Of a DNA stretch of 64,000 bases, positions 1 through 12,482 are shown piece after piece. The stretch covers positions 22,235,894-22,299,893 of the forward strand of contig OX243825.1 in the NCBI GenBank assembly GCA_945859605.1, given 5' to 3'. The DNA is from Lumbricus rubellus (lineage: Eukaryota; Annelida; Clitellata; Crassiclitellata; Lumbricidae). Position 1 is the stretch's first letter. The number at the start of each line of letters is the position of its first letter. The translations under genes were made by a program, and so were the position numbers. Under the pieces are notes generated by a model. That model made no database searches. It was not told the DNA's origin and worked only from the letters and a program-made list of their open reading frames with translations.

Positions 1-782
1 GGTTGGGCTGTGGGTTTCCGATGGGACCTATCGAATTGATTGACTACACAGGACTTGACACTCATAAGTTCATCATTGATGGTGAGTCATACATTGCTTC
101 GCTGGGTTCCTCAAGCACATGTGGTATAAATGTCCCCACAGTAGGGTTCATTCAATTTTCTTCGAGGCATTAAAGTATAATTGCCAACATTGACAACAAA
201 TGACCATTTATAGCGCTTCCGGTGCAAACGACATCAAGAGAACAGGCAGAATTTGAGGTGAGAGAAAGAAAAAGTTGAAGCAAATTGATGGTGGATAGAA
301 GTCCATCCATTCCTTAGAGAGGCCTATGCAGGCAAAGCATCTGGATTGAGCCATGGCAGTCGGGGCACAAAGAGCAAACACTGACTAAACCCATTCTTAG
401 TTCTAATCAAATCAACAAGAGTGTGTGTTAGTTTGTAACTCTTTCATTTGCTTTGCTGCCAACATAAGAGCAGGACATATTGTTCTAGCATTGAGCACAG
501 ACTGAATTACTATTATTATTATTATTAGTATTTAATAAATGCGCATTACTCATTTAATGATAATATTTAATATTTAATAATAATGATAATAGTAGTAATA
601 ATGAAAGTAAAGTTAAAAGCTTAGAAGTGAAATTGAAGCACTAAGTGTTTCTGTTGACAGGATGGCGCAAGAGGTTCCCAGACAATCCACTGTATGAACC
701 CAGTCCACTTCTTGACAAGTACGTGCAAGACGGAAAACTTGGTAGAAAAGTTGGCGAAGGTTTTTACCCGTACAAAAAGTAA
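1..782 (+). CDS. HADH: 3-hydroxyacyl-CoA dehydrogenase, C-terminal two exons (partial gene)
   Basis: This is the 3' end of a gene that begins left of the window. One exon runs to base 81 and reads [19 protein letters not shown], followed by the donor gtgagt at 82. The last exon is 661-782, after the acceptor ttgacag, and ends in [13 protein letters not shown] and TAA. Joined phase is correct (GAT G|GA TGG). The PMGP-ELxDYxGLD signature and the terminal KxGxGFYxY motif are characteristic of the C-terminal dimerisation domain of mitochondrial short-chain L-3-hydroxyacyl-CoA dehydrogenase. That enzyme performs the NAD-dependent third step of fatty-acid beta-oxidation. The NAD-binding domain and catalytic residues are outside the window. 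A bacterial-type HADH or the dehydrogenase part of a trifunctional protein is less likely, because the reading frame stops exactly where the short monofunctional enzyme does. Inference: mitochondrial matrix localisation, not visible here. Confidence 0.9.
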
Positions 783-1006
783 TTGATTATATATCTGTCA
801 TTCCAAACAAGTTTCTTGCCATGTTACATTACACAAGCTTGTGTTACTCGATACTTTGTACCAAGACATAATTTTCATATATATATATAATTATATATAT
901 TATATATAATATATATTATATATATATATATATATTTGGGTTCGTCCTAAGTGGTTAGAATAGGAAATGTGGTATGTCAGATCTTTAATCATGGTCATGT
1001 TTAATT
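783..1006 (+). other. 3' flank of HADH with AT dinucleotide tract
   Basis: Probably 3' UTR and downstream sequence of the HADH gene. It contains a TA-rich low-complexity run at about 877-936. No convincing single poly(A) site could be chosen. Confidence 0.5.
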
Positions 1007-2930
1007 TCAATTTTTGAAGACTGAAATGGCTAACATGCTTTTGTCATTGCAATTTAAACTTGATGAGATTAAAGTCGGTTTGTTGTTGTTAGGGAAATTG
1101 GCTCAGGACGCTATTGAAAACTACCTGTTGATGATATTCTATTTCTTTGTCGATTATGTTTCGTGGTGTAGCTTATTCTTGATGTAATCTGACCCAATGC
1201 ATTTCTATAGCGATGTGTCAAAATCGTTGTATAGTGTTCCTTCATGAATTCCATGAAAGATATTTTCAGCAAGAGAAACACTAGTTTCACTTTTGCATTT
1301 GTCTAGAATCTAGAAATTAGAGTTATTTTAAAGTAATATTTATTTTACTACAATTTGTTCATCAATGTAGAGTTGGCATCCAAATCTCAATTGATGCAGT
1401 CTTAATTGACAGCAGAGGTGGATAAAAAAATTTGGAAGGGGTAAAAAAATTTAGTCTTGGGTAAAAAAATTGTTGGTCTTTCGCCAAAAAACTCCGATTA
1501 TTTGAAATCTGATTACCTTTTTTCATCATGTGCTACTTTTTCTTTCTCTCACCTTTTCCCAGCACTGCATTGATTGAAAGCTTGAAGTTTGTTGAAACCT
1601 GATGCAGGGGCCACGTTGTGTGCAAATCTCTAAATGGGGTGGGCCATGGCCAGATTGCCCCCTGGATCCGCCCATGATTGACAGCATTTTGATCGTTCTT
1701 GTTTTACTTCAGTTGATGTCCCGTATTCTTCGGGAAAACTACCTGTTGACGATATTCTATTTCTTTTGTTGATTATTTCTCGTGATGTAGCTTGTTCTTT
1801 ATCTAATATGACCCAATGCCATATCATTGTAACTTAAGCAGCTCAAGTGACTTAAGCCATAACTTTGTAAGGTGTACTAAAATGCATGAAACTGTTATTA
1901 ACCCCTATGACAGAAGGGGTTAATAGAAGTCGGGTGATTGCTGAGGCATACATGATGATGAGTTAGAAAGATCAAGCATTATTTTACATTTCATCAAGTG
2001 TGAGACAATATCTATGGATTGCTTTGGTAATTCAACCTTTTTATAGTGTGTTTCATCATAATAATGGATTCTGATGGTCAGTAAAGTGGTTTAAAAGTTT
2101 ACTCAGATTGTATAGTGACCTCTCTGCGATTTCGATTTTTGAAGACTGCAATTTGCTAGCATGTTTTTGTCATCGCGATTTAAACTTGATGAGACTAAAA
2201 ATAGTGGGTTTGTTGTTGTTAGGGAAAGTTGCTCAGGACGCTATTGAAAACTACCTGTTGATGATATTCTTTTTCTTTTGTTGATTATTTTTCATGATGT
2301 ATCTTTTTCTATATATAATCCGACCCAATGCATTCTATAGCAATGTGTCAAAATACTGAAAGCATAAATCGTTGCATAGGGTTGTGTCTTGAGTTCAGTG
2401 AAAGATGATTTCAGCAGAAGAAACACTATTTTCCCTTTTTGAAGTTGGAATTTTATTTTAAAGTACCAGTACTATTATTTGATTGCAAGTTTTTCAGCAA
2501 TGTTGAGTGCTCAGCTAAATCTTCATCGACAACATGTTGATTATCTTTGATTTTCTTCAGTTGACATATCCTCGGGTAACTTAAGCAACTTAAGTAACTT
2601 TAGCCACTTAAGATGCATACTAAAATGCATGAAAACTGCTATTAACCCCAGGGACAGAAGGGGTTATTAACCCCAGGGACAGAAGGGGTTACGGTAATAG
2701 CTACGGTAATAGCAGTCGGGTGATTGCTGAGCCATGCATGATGATGAGTTAGAAAGACATAGCATTTACAGTTCATTGAGTGTGAGACAATTTCTATGAA
2801 TTGCTTTGGTACATTCAACCTTTTTATAGTGTGTTTCATCGTAATAATGAATTTTTATGTAAGTTGGTCAGTTAAGTGGTTCAAACGTTCACTCAGACTG
2901 TATAATGACTTTGCTGCAATGCAACATGAT
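1007..2930. repeat. Degenerate local direct repeats
   Basis: Two stretches beginning at about 1007 and 2129 share long near-identical text (for example TTTGTTGTTGTTAGGGAAA and GCTCAGGACGCTATTGAAAA). A second pair, about 1849-2120 and 2590-2910, shares the ACTAAAATGCATGAAA and AGAAGGGGTTA motifs and a TTTTTATAGTGTGTTTCATC tail. A fragment near 1738-1820 repeats the ACTACCTGTTGA portion. Small tandem duplications occur inside (ACAGAAGGGGTTATTAACCC at 2640-2690). No coding potential is visible. This looks like an old segmental duplication of non-coding DNA downstream of HADH. Confidence 0.75.
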
Positions 2931-5900
2931 TTTGCGTATATTTTGCTTAAGATAGCATTGCGTTAATGCTTGTTTGTCATGGAGTCTGATGACCTTTCAA
3001 GTCATTGCCAGGTAGTAGTCTAAGCATGCCCTCTGTTTGGGTTAAGCTATTGTGGGTGAGGCCTCTTGTTGATATGCTGTGATTTAAATTGTTGGTTTTA
3101 TTTACATTAAACCTGATGTATTGTTAATTTTCCTCTTAACCATTGCCACTATTATTACTGCTACTAATGCTGAAATATAACTATTGCAATGAACAAGGCA
3201 TCATTTGTGGGTCAGTCTTAAGAAAAACCGCATTCCGAAAAAAGACCGAGATCACAGTTGTTTATATGGAACCATTGAAGATAAATGGAGGACCATGGAC
3301 AGGAAGAACATCCATGGCTTCCTCGTGTATTGCATAACATTGTCATTTGTGTTGCCTCTTCCAATCATAGATGATGCCTTGAGTTTATTCTAACAGATAC
3401 TTTGTTTTTGTTATGGGTTCATAGAAATCACATGTGTTTTAAGATCATGCATTTCTTGTTATCCAAATTTGCTCAGATTATCAGTTCATTGCTGTTCCAT
3501 ATTTTTTTCACTGTGATTTCCTGCTATTTTGTATATATTCCATCTTTTGTTTTGTTTTTATAGGTTCATATAATATTATAGCACAGCAATATCATTCCTG
3601 TTCCATATGTTAATATATTATTGTTACAATTCCATATTTTTCATTATAGACATTAAGATCTCATCTTGTTTTGCTGTTGGCAATCATGTTTAAAAAGACT
3701 CCTCATAAATGCCCATGATAGTACATGCAATCGTCGAATAGTGTTTTGGTTCACAGTTATTTTGTCCAATGGCACTGTCAGAGTCCACAAGTGCCAGACC
3801 TATCTTTCTGGTCCAGTAGGTTTCTGATCCAGCATGGGATACGTCTCATTGGTCCGTGTGAATAATCTGGCTATGGAAAGTTTTAGCCTAATTTATGTTG
3901 AAATTGTTAATGATGTAAATTAAGGATTGGACCAGTTTGAATATTATTCACGTTTATCTCATGAAAAATTATTTTATGAAATGTTTGCTTTTAACGATGT
4001 TTAATGATTAGGTGAGGTTCTGAGGACATGAAAAATGTTCAGATGGTTTTATACATCGAAATATCTGTTACTTGCTGTAATAAATACCTTTTCTCCAAAG
4101 CTATGCATATTTTATTTTATAATTATTACACTCAATACTTTAATTAAATATGACCTTTTGCTAAGTATTTAAGTATTTCCCATCACCTCTTCACATTACC
4201 ATGTTGAATAGTCAGTTGATACTTGTATCTTTGTGAAAACTCACCTTGACAATAATAATAATAATTTTTCTTTTACTGAGCAATCCGGTTGACAGGCCAG
4301 GCCGCAACCGGTTACAGTGTACAGTTATCTTAATTAACACCAATCTGAACTACTAACAGAACAGACAGCTTGCAATACAAGGACGCTAATAGCAGCCTAC
4401 AAAGCACGTCTATCTTTGGGAATTGAACTCATGCCAGTGTGCTATTCAATGTGCCACCGAGCGAATTGGATAACATCATAACACAGTTGAATAGTTGAAA
4501 ATATTTAATAGTTGAAAATATTTAATTACAAGTTGTTCATAAATGTGTTTTTTAAGACCCATTTAAAGTCTTGACGGCCAGTGTTTACTTTAGACATCGC
4601 ATACATGTGTTCTATGCTCAATGCAATTATAGTTTTGAGTATATGTGTGCAATGAGACTATAGTGAAGGAGCCTTGTTGAGATATACTGTATATTGACTG
4701 CTCAAGAACCTACTGTCTTGTTTGTGAAATGTAGAAACATCAGCATCTGCCATAAGTTCCAAGTTCAAAATTAATTAGAGTGATGTTGTATCGCTTGACA
4801 ACAGATTTCGTTTTGTTGTTGACACTGAAATTAAGGCAAGCACATTAGCAATTGTCCTTACAGGTGTTCCATTTTCTTGTCCTCAATGCCTACTGTTGGT
4901 TTTTTACAGCACTAAATTTACAACTTCATGTTATGTCTTCAGTTTGGATAACTGTCTGAAGTGATCCTCTGCATATTTTATGCAATTATAAATCACAGTT
5001 TGATAAACTCTTGAAATTATCAGTGATATTTTTATACTGAGTTTGTGGTGCTTGCTTGAAATCTAATTGCTGTCCTTGCTGTGCAAATTTTGTAGACTCT
5101 TGTGGGTAAACTTCCAGTTTATTGGTATTAATTAGTTTCTCATTTTTACGGAAAGAATAGTGGTAAGGAAAGGCCTTCATTTCTTGGCTGTGGCAATTTG
5201 ATTTTCTTCTTTGAGTTGGCCCACAGAAATTTTAATTTTTTTGTGAAAAAATGCAAAAAACGAGAAATTTGCGCAAAAATTTGCACAAATCAAAATATCA
5301 TAAGGTATGTTATTTTGGCATGAACCAGTGTACCAAAGTATCTAACTGTGTTTCTGTTATGTAGCGCATAGCGTTAGCGTACTAGAAATTAGACAATCAA
5401 GCAAGCATATGCAGTTATAAGGTTCTTATAAACCTCAAAAAAATATATTCAGACGAGTGCAGATATTTCAATTGATCAAAATCAATGCCCAATGAAATCT
5501 ACACTCAATGACCATGTTACACAACATGCAGAATGATAGCCGTCCAATCTTCATGTGTAGCCTTACGCTCGATGACGAGCCGTGATCGCAAGGATTGACG
5601 CACGCTGCTGTGTGACCGCTTTTGAGAACACTACGTCTAACGCAAATTTTATTTTGTGGTGGTGAAGTTCTAGAATTTGTGATACTCTGAGTTCATGCAT
5701 TACTAACAGAAACAGCGTCCTTAACCACTAATTCCTCTTAGTATCCTCTATAATTTTAATGCTATTGCCCCATTAATGGGATTTATTTTTTAATTGTCAC
5801 TGCTATGTTGAATTTACCATGCATCACAGTGATTCTTGAGCCATTGAATTGTGAAAATTACAGTGGGATTTTGCGAAAATTTTATGACAATGGCGCACAT

Positions 5901-7500
5901 ATCTAATTTTTGTGCTGTTGCGCAATACTTGTTTTTGTGTGTGCGAGAATTGTGCTGGGCAGGATCGCAAATTTCTGGAGGGCCTGTTTGAGCTTCATGT
6001 ATAGGCATTTGATTGTGTGCCCTGATAGATGATGGTCCCAGGGCTGCTAACGTTCTGGCATTGCCCCCAGAATGCTTATATAGCTATAATATATATCATA
6101 GATTTCATAAATATCATTTTGATATCTGAACTATTTTTCACGTATGAGAATGAAGACAGTATTTTAATGGCTGATAGAACTGCAATAATTTACCTAAATT
6201 AATGCTACTAGCTAAGTGTTCTTGCACTTATTAGGTGTTCACATATTATATGGAATTTATCAGGAGTAAACCATTGCGACCAATTTTATTTGGACTTGAG
6301 GTGAAGGTTTTAACTTCATGGTATTGTTAAATTGTTTTTAATATAATTGAAATCATTAACTTTTGTCCATGTTGTAGTTGTTATGGATTTAGGGTCCTTA
6401 CTAAGAAGCGTTTATGACTGTTGTTGAATTAAAAGGATGTTTACTACAACAATTTTTTGTTATGCTACTCGGCCAGTTTTAAAACTTTGGTGCATTGAGT
6501 TGATATCATTAGCTAACAGGGATAACGATTACAAGTGCTTATAATTATTATAATCAGTTTCTGTGTTTGCTGACTTCTGCAAGTGACTCCTCAAAGTTTT
6601 GACATACTGTGAATTTCACTACTAGGATTCAGTCTTAGCTTTTATTTTACATTAATGTGATCATGGGCATCTACATTCTACAGGACTCAGTTGTTACTAT
6701 TATAATTGTATATTACAGTTATGTAACAACTGGTTTTTATCACCGTTGAGACTGTCCATATATTACATATGCACGGATGGGAAGGAGGTAACGGGGTTTA
6801 GGTGCGTACGGGGAAGGGTCTCGGCAAAATGTGAATACGCAAAATGTCTAATTATGATGTCCACATTAGCCTATTTACTGTTTAGATCTAAACAGTACAC
6901 CACATAACAGTCAACAAATTTAGCTAGCAAATATGATGTTTAACAAAAATCAACACTGTAGCTTACAGTAAAACACATGCATCGCCAATGACGTTAGCTA
7001 AATAACCTTTATAAAATGGGGCTAGAGAAGCTTACTTGTATGTATGCTTGGGGTGGTCCAACAAATGTACAGAGGAGGGGTAGAAAATACGATTTTTTGC
7101 GTACATAATAATATTGATGATACCTTTACTGGTTAACCCTGAAGACGTATAAAGTCTTGCACTAAACTTTATTTATTCCAGTAGTTTAACAACATCTTAT
7201 GGCTGCTATGGCCGTTGACGTCTTTAAAAAGAAGTAATTTTATAACATTTTAAAACAGTTCATCAGTTCATATTTTCTTTTAATACAGCTGCATTTTCCT
7301 ATTTCTATGTAGCAGATTATTTAGAAGCTGGGCATACACATTACACAACACAAAATAATTGTCCATAATATGACCATTTACAAGTCTTTACTACATGTTA
7401 CAATAAGCAATTTTGTTAAACCTAATGCATTTTACTCATTATTACCAGGAAATGAAATTCGTTTTATTTGACTCTGCATTAAATGAAAGAAGCTAAATGT
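2931..7500. other. Gene-poor AT-rich interval
   Basis: No exon with protein-family resemblance was found on either strand. The short open frames here have no recognisable content. Apart from the SINE-like block listed separately, I see only AT-rich unique sequence. Confidence 0.5.
4240..4470 (-). repeat. Probable tRNA-derived SINE
   Basis: Read on the minus strand, the block begins with a tRNA-like head: GGTGGCACATTGAATAG (A-box-like) followed by GAGTTCAATTCCC (B-box-like) near 4415-4455. It ends in an ATT/AAT simple repeat at about 4249-4264. A related fragment (gcctacaaagcacgtc) recurs near 34870, which shows that it is dispersed. Family identity is unknown. Confidence 0.5.
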
Positions 7501-7539
7501 AATTTTTTCGATGCTGCTTTTGTTATTGGTTACAATGGT

Positions 7540-7925
7540 TAGCTTAAGTGCTACTACTACTACTACCACTACCACCACCACCACTACTGCTACTAATAAT
7601 AATAACAATGACGACAATTTCCATGATACCGTAAAACAGCACGTGCCATTACAAGGTGCCTCTACAAACACAAGAACGCAATCAGTCAGAGGTGGCCTAT
7701 GCCTTACAGAAGCGATATATCCTGAAACGAGATATGAAGACCTCAACTGAGTTGGCCGAATGAACAGTGGTAGGCAGACTGTTCCAGCAGCAGGGCCTGC
7801 AGTTGAAAAAGCGCACTTCGCGAAGCGTGTCCTTGTCATCCACACATACAGATGTTGTACTACTGTTGTATACTGTGAAAGATACATTGAAAGGGCTTGA
7901 TGTTCGAGAAATGTCCAAGAGAAGA
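7540..7925 (-). pseudogene. LINE ORF2 C-terminal remnant with microsatellite tail
   Basis: On the minus strand two frames together give the usual C-terminal ending of a LINE reverse-transcriptase ORF: RFAKCAFSTAGPAA in one frame, then WNSLPTTVHSANSVEVF in the next, ending with a YRF-like motif. The switch of frame marks a frameshift. Downstream in that orientation is a trinucleotide tract (7551-7610, tac/cca on the plus strand) of the kind found at LINE 3' ends. CR1/RTE-like clade membership is a guess from the WNSLP motif. Confidence 0.6.
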
Positions 7926-8204
7926 ACACCTTGGCGTTTGTTGAAATATAGAAGTTAGTCCTTCATTTACATACTACCTTTGATCCAGTTTTTCGTGAGA
8001 TGAACAAGGATGCTAAACTGACTGTAGCCATTCTAAGTGATGACAAGAACTTGCTTGACCGTGCGTGAAACTGATATCCCTTGATTCCCTTCACCTTGCT
8101 TTATATTGGATGAGAAACTTAAATCACGCACTAAATAGTTACTACATTGGATTTCTTAATTATATTAATGAGATTAGTTAATAATCGATAAGAAGCCCTC
8201 ATCA

Positions 8205-9923
8205 CTATGACTTCAATGTGACGTTGTGTAGTTTTCTTCCAATCCATGCTCCACAGAGGCGTCCACCAGCGAGGCCAAGAATGTTCAGGATCAATGTTCC
8301 AATGATGCCAACGCCAAGCAACCAGGTGAAGCCAAGAAGCAAACCTAATGTTAAGCCACCAATGCTTTCTCCAATGAGCTGAAATTTCCGTTTACGGAAT
8401 TCAGTCTTTGTTATTTTGCCCATATCAAACTCTTTTTCAGCTTCTTTGTAATTGCGGTAGAACATAAACAGCTCTACAACCAGGTTCAGAAGAACAGTAA
8501 AGCCGATTCTGCCAACCATGAAGGCTCTATCCACTTTCACTTTCATCATTTGCTGTATGGTAAAATCTACCACATCATCAACTGCAGCCCCCGAAACAAT
8601 GACTTGAAACACCTCATCCTTAATGAGATTGATCAACGGCCTGGAGAGTTGCGATACAAAAGCAACTACTGATTGACCTACTCGCCTTGCAAATGGTATG
8701 ATTTGATTGCAATATTCCTTTCCCGTTTTACACCATGTTGAAAAATGTTGACAATTTCTGGCAAAAACATTGTACAGACGTTCTTCAATCCGACTTTGAG
8801 CTCGTTCGATAACTTCTTCTGGTGGATAACAATTTTCCGGATCATAGTCATATCGATAAAGGAAAATTTTGCTGAAGTCTTCAATTGTCTCTTCTCTCTC
8901 TTGTACAACTGCAAGTTTGGGCTTTCCATTAATCATGGCAACATTGAAGCCATATTCTACAACTTTCACCTTTTTGTCGTGTGGGTGGACAGAAAATACT
9001 ATTGCATGATGTTCGTAGGACAAAGCTTTCTGCCATGAGATATGGTTCCCGCGTTCAATCATGTCCCAAGATAACACACGGTCTTTGTGAATGTAGTCAG
9101 TGTTCGCGAATACTCTGTGGTGAGTTTTAGAAAATATTGTAGCAGTGTCACACCGAAGACACTTGATTTCAGTAAGTTTTCCGGATTTGTAAGTTTTATC
9201 AAAACAGTCCTCAACATTGTTGTTGCACTTCTCACAGATGACGTGAGCAATGCTTGAATCAGGATCTGATGAATAGTTGCCACAACACACCAAGCATGTT
9301 AACACCATTGCACTATCAAATGAGTTGTGAAGCTTATGAAGAAATAATTCTGGGTTGTCATTACCACAGTCACAAACAAGGTCCAGTTTGTCTTCTTTAT
9401 CAACGTCCAAGCGAGGCATGAACTCTGATAATTCATCATTTTCTGAAAGCTCTTGTAGCATATCTGTGAGCAAACTCGCTTCACTGGTTGTGTCACATTC
9501 TTCTGTTATATTCTTAAATATAATACCAAACACAGAGTCTAAGTCTCGAAATTCTCCATCTAGTCTGTTGAAATCTTCCCCTTTGTAGAACATGATCCCG
9601 GTTTTCTTGCATTTTTTGCATCGCGATCCTATCATGCCAGATTGACTGAATCCTATGCAAATTGGATGATGACTTGTATTTCCTAAGCAAGAACCACTTT
9701 CACCATCATCCGGCTGAAACTCCCAGTTTTCCTCACCAAGATCACAGAGATTTACGGAATCATCAACTCCAGTTGCCCAATTGCAGAGGTCACAGCTTCT
9801 GATGAAGGCTCCATCTCCAAGGTCAACCGTCCTTACTCTGGCTGCATCATTGCAGTTGCATCTTGGACAGGCTGTTCCATCGAATATGGTGTGCAGCTTT
9901 TCAGACATATTCTTTGTGGCCAT
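8205..9923 (-). CDS. Zinc-ribbon LRAT-domain membrane protein, copy 1
   Basis: The 572-residue protein is encoded in one coding exon. The N-terminal ~270 residues are cysteine-rich, with repeated CxxC pairs (CPRCNC ~19-24, CDLC ~44-47, CKKCKK ~102-107, CDCG ~184-187, CEKC ~230-233, CLRC ~255-258), which suggest several zinc ribbons. Residues ~280-415 resemble the LRAT/NlpC-P60 fold: a histidine in EHHAIVFSV (~304-312) and the NCQHFSTWC block (~390-398), whose cysteine is the expected thiol nucleophile of acyl-transferring LRAT enzymes. The C-terminus has long hydrophobic stretches (~475-495 and ~520-560), probably membrane helices. Before the ATG the minus strand reads TTATACAG, a likely acceptor of a 5' UTR intron that is also kept in the paralogue at 34060. 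Known: LRAT-family proteins transfer acyl groups between lipids. Inferred: a membrane-anchored thiol acyltransferase or hydrolase. Substrate unknown. Confidence 0.8.
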   Translation of the reverse strand: MATKNMSEKLHTIFDGTACPRCNCNDAARVRTVDLGDGAFIRSCDLCNWATGVDDSVNLCDLGEENWEFQPDDGESGSCLGNTSHHPICIGFSQSGMIGSRCKKCKKTGIMFYKGEDFNRLDGEFRDLDSVFGIIFKNITEECDTTSEASLLTDMLQELSENDELSEFMPRLDVDKEDKLDLVCDCGNDNPELFLHKLHNSFDSAMVLTCLVCCGNYSSDPDSSIAHVICEKCNNNVEDCFDKTYKSGKLTEIKCLRCDTATIFSKTHHRVFANTDYIHKDRVLSWDMIERGNHISWQKALSYEHHAIVFSVHPHDKKVKVVEYGFNVAMINGKPKLAVVQEREETIEDFSKIFLYRYDYDPENCYPPEEVIERAQSRIEERLYNVFARNCQHFSTWCKTGKEYCNQIIPFARRVGQSVVAFVSQLSRPLINLIKDEVFQVIVSGAAVDDVVDFTIQQMMKVKVDRAFMVGRIGFTVLLNLVVELFMFYRNYKEAEKEFDMGKITKTEFRKRKFQLIGESIGGLTLGLLLGFTWLLGVGIIGTLILNILGLAGGRLCGAWIGRKLHNVTLKS

Positions 9924-10187
9924 ATTGCGATCTGTATAAGACAGAAATGAGGCATCTTAAATGCATTGATAATTAAGTTATGCCCAGTGCAAAGTCCATA
10001 GATAAATTTACTAGCCTATTATGCAGTCCTTTCAGCAGGGACTCCGAAGTTTTTTTTGAGACCTCGGTGTTTCAATAGGCTACAGCTTGTGCCTTTAACG
10101 CCTGCATCCATAATATGTATTGTCTATACAACTCTATTGCATTGTAGACTGAAGTCCTTATGCTGAAAGCAGCAGTATCAAAGTACC

Positions 10188-10490
10188 CATGGGCGTCCGC
10201 AGGAATTTTTCTAGGGGGGCGCAAAGTTTTAGATAATTGTCACATGGTCTAAATTTAATGGGTGACAGCTTGAATTTCCATATTACCACGAGAGAATCCT
10301 ATAGCCTACCTATACGTTATACGCCCAAAGAAAGATATAGGTTCAACTTGTGTAAAACGAATCGATAATCACATTGAAAATCGTGTTGTAACAATTACAA
10401 CCATATAATCTAAATTTATGTGCAACTATGCGAAAAATCCAGGGGGGGGGCGCACTTGCGCCTCCTTGCGCCCCGCTGCGGACGCCCATG
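10188..10490. mobile_element. hAT-like MITE with 8-bp target duplication
   Basis: The 303-bp element has perfect 15-bp terminal inverted repeats, CATGGGCGTCCGCAG at the left and CTGCGGACGCCCATG at the right. It is flanked by the identical 8-bp sequence AAAGTACC at 10180-10187 and 10491-10498. The interior is non-coding. An 8-bp duplication is typical of hAT (and P) transposases, so this is a non-autonomous passenger. Confidence 0.85.
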
Positions 10491-10498
10491 AAAGTACC

Positions 10499-11880
10499 CT
10501 CCCTGTAGCTCATTTAGCCCTGCAATATCAGTAACAGTATCAGTATAGCTTGTTGCAGATGTGGAAGGTAATATGCAATGCATACCACTGATTAAAGCGG
10601 CAGGAAGGACCTAATGCAAGTTGGCGTTATAGACATTCATCTTGGAAAATCCCTAAACTTAATATGCTTGTTCAAAGGGGCAAGAAGATTCTTGCAGAGA
10701 AAAAACTATGCTCTACACTACAGTCTACACGGTATGTTTACAGTGTCTACTAAGTCTTCATCAAGCCAGGTCTCTGTAAGGCTTAAGACCGATACAGGCA
10801 ATTGTTATAACTCAGAATATTTGCCAGATGAATGTCGATCCTCAGCTGGCAGTAAAAGCCATGATCGATGCCAAACAGGCAGAGTAGCTCATAAGCTGGA
10901 GCAGATTTCCAGAAGCTAGGGCAGGTTGATGGTGATGATGATGATGACGACGATTTATATAGGCCTAAAGTTATAGGCCTACACCTTAGCATACAAATCA
11001 AATCAAATCAAATCAAATCAGTTTATTCTGAGAATGAACAAGAGACAAACAAAACAAAACCAAGGTATACTGCAAAGAAAAATACTAGGCTACACAGTAC
11101 ACAATACTACACATGAATAAAATTAATGTTCGTAGGACACCTTGATTGTATGAACGGTGAACACTCAGAAAGGGTCAGGTCCCACTAACCTGGATAACCT
11201 CTGAACGTAAAGTGTAAGTCAAGATGGTGAGGTTAGAGATATAAACAGAAAATGGAAATTTTTAAAAAAGAAAATACCAGAAAAGAAATCAATAAAGTAG
11301 CAATACGCCTATTCTTATAAAATGTCTGCATCATTTAGGTGATTATATTTATTTCATAGCCAGGAGATCATGCCCTACCATAATGCCCAGAGGAAAATGT
11401 CCGTTTACCAGTATATAATACATGTATAGGCCTACCACGATAGTGCATACCATTGCGTTTACCGCTCTTCTTTTGAATACAATTATTCTACAATAGGCCT
11501 ATAGCGCTGTGATCGCCAAGAATAAAACTGTCAAGACGATTGATGAACTCTGGTAGGCCTCTAGGAGCATTTCTTTTGTTGGCAGATATTTCCCTTCTAA
11601 TGTTATTGCTAGGGCAGCTAGGCCCTACTGAAATACCTCAGGGCCTACCTGCATTCGCTTTTTAATCCGTTCCTTCTCGTTCTTTGTCCAACGCTAGACT
11701 CGTGCGATCGAAACTGATCGTCAGTTTTCATTTCAACGTTTTGCCGATGTAATCAGTTTATTCTCGCAGCGCCGGAAAATCTTGCTGACCGACGTGGTTG
11801 TATCTCTTATCTATTTAGCCAACAGCCTACCCATGTGTGGTTTGTCACTTGGATTTTCCATTAGGCTAAAAACAAAAACA
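10499..11880. other. Non-coding interval upstream of LRAT copy 1
   Basis: No supported exon. It contains an AATCA pentanucleotide run near 10996-11020 followed by a block (about 11020-11110) that looks like the 3' end of a dispersed retroelement. Several aggcctac motifs recur here, as elsewhere in the window. Confidence 0.45.
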
Positions 11881-11889
11881 TGTAGGCCT

Positions 11890-11894
11890 TGTGT

Positions 11895-11950
<56 letters not shown>

Positions 11951-11970
11951 CCGCGCGCGCGCGCGCGTGT
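11890..11970. repeat. TG then GC dinucleotide microsatellite
   Basis: A run of GT repeats (about 11891-11949) passes directly into a short CG/GC run (about 11952-11967) and back to GT. Both motifs are alternating purine-pyrimidine. Confidence 0.95.
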
Positions 11971-12089
11971 GTGTTTGCTTTACAGTAGGCCTGTGTAGGC
12001 TAAAGTGATTGGCCTAACTCAAAAGACAATAAATATAGACCTTCACAGCATCTGCCTATTCCCACAGTCGCGTGGTTAACCCTCGGGCT

Positions 12090-12300
12090 AACAAGGGGGG
12101 GGGGGTGGTATCCACCCCTCCTAGGTTTTTTCGATTTCAAACTTGTTCCGTATGGAATAAAAATTTGACTTTTTAGGTAGCTGTAGGGGTTCATTGGCAC
12201 ACATTTTGAGGTAAAATATGAGATGATAATTATCTCACACCGTTCAAAAGTTATACCCGAGGTACCAGAGGGGTGGATACCCCCCCCCCTAGATTTTCGT
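12090..12300. repeat. G-run/C-run inverted repeat block
   Basis: A G-run followed by TGGTATCCACCCCTC at about 12097-12121 is mirrored by GAGGGGTGGATACC and a C-run at about 12268-12291. About 145 bp lie between them. It resembles the ends of a degenerate inverted-repeat element, but I could not find a target duplication. Confidence 0.5.
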
Positions 12301-12482
12301 CTATATCTTTTTAGTCACTTAATATTAAGAGAAACAAATTATACCATTCTCTAGAGGGAATGTGGGGCTACATTTTGGTGGTAACTGAGTTGTCTTTTGA
12401 CAACCGGAAGGGCTCAAAATAAATTAAATTATATAAAAAGGTGTTTTATTTTCGTAACATTTATATGTTTTTTCTATCATAA

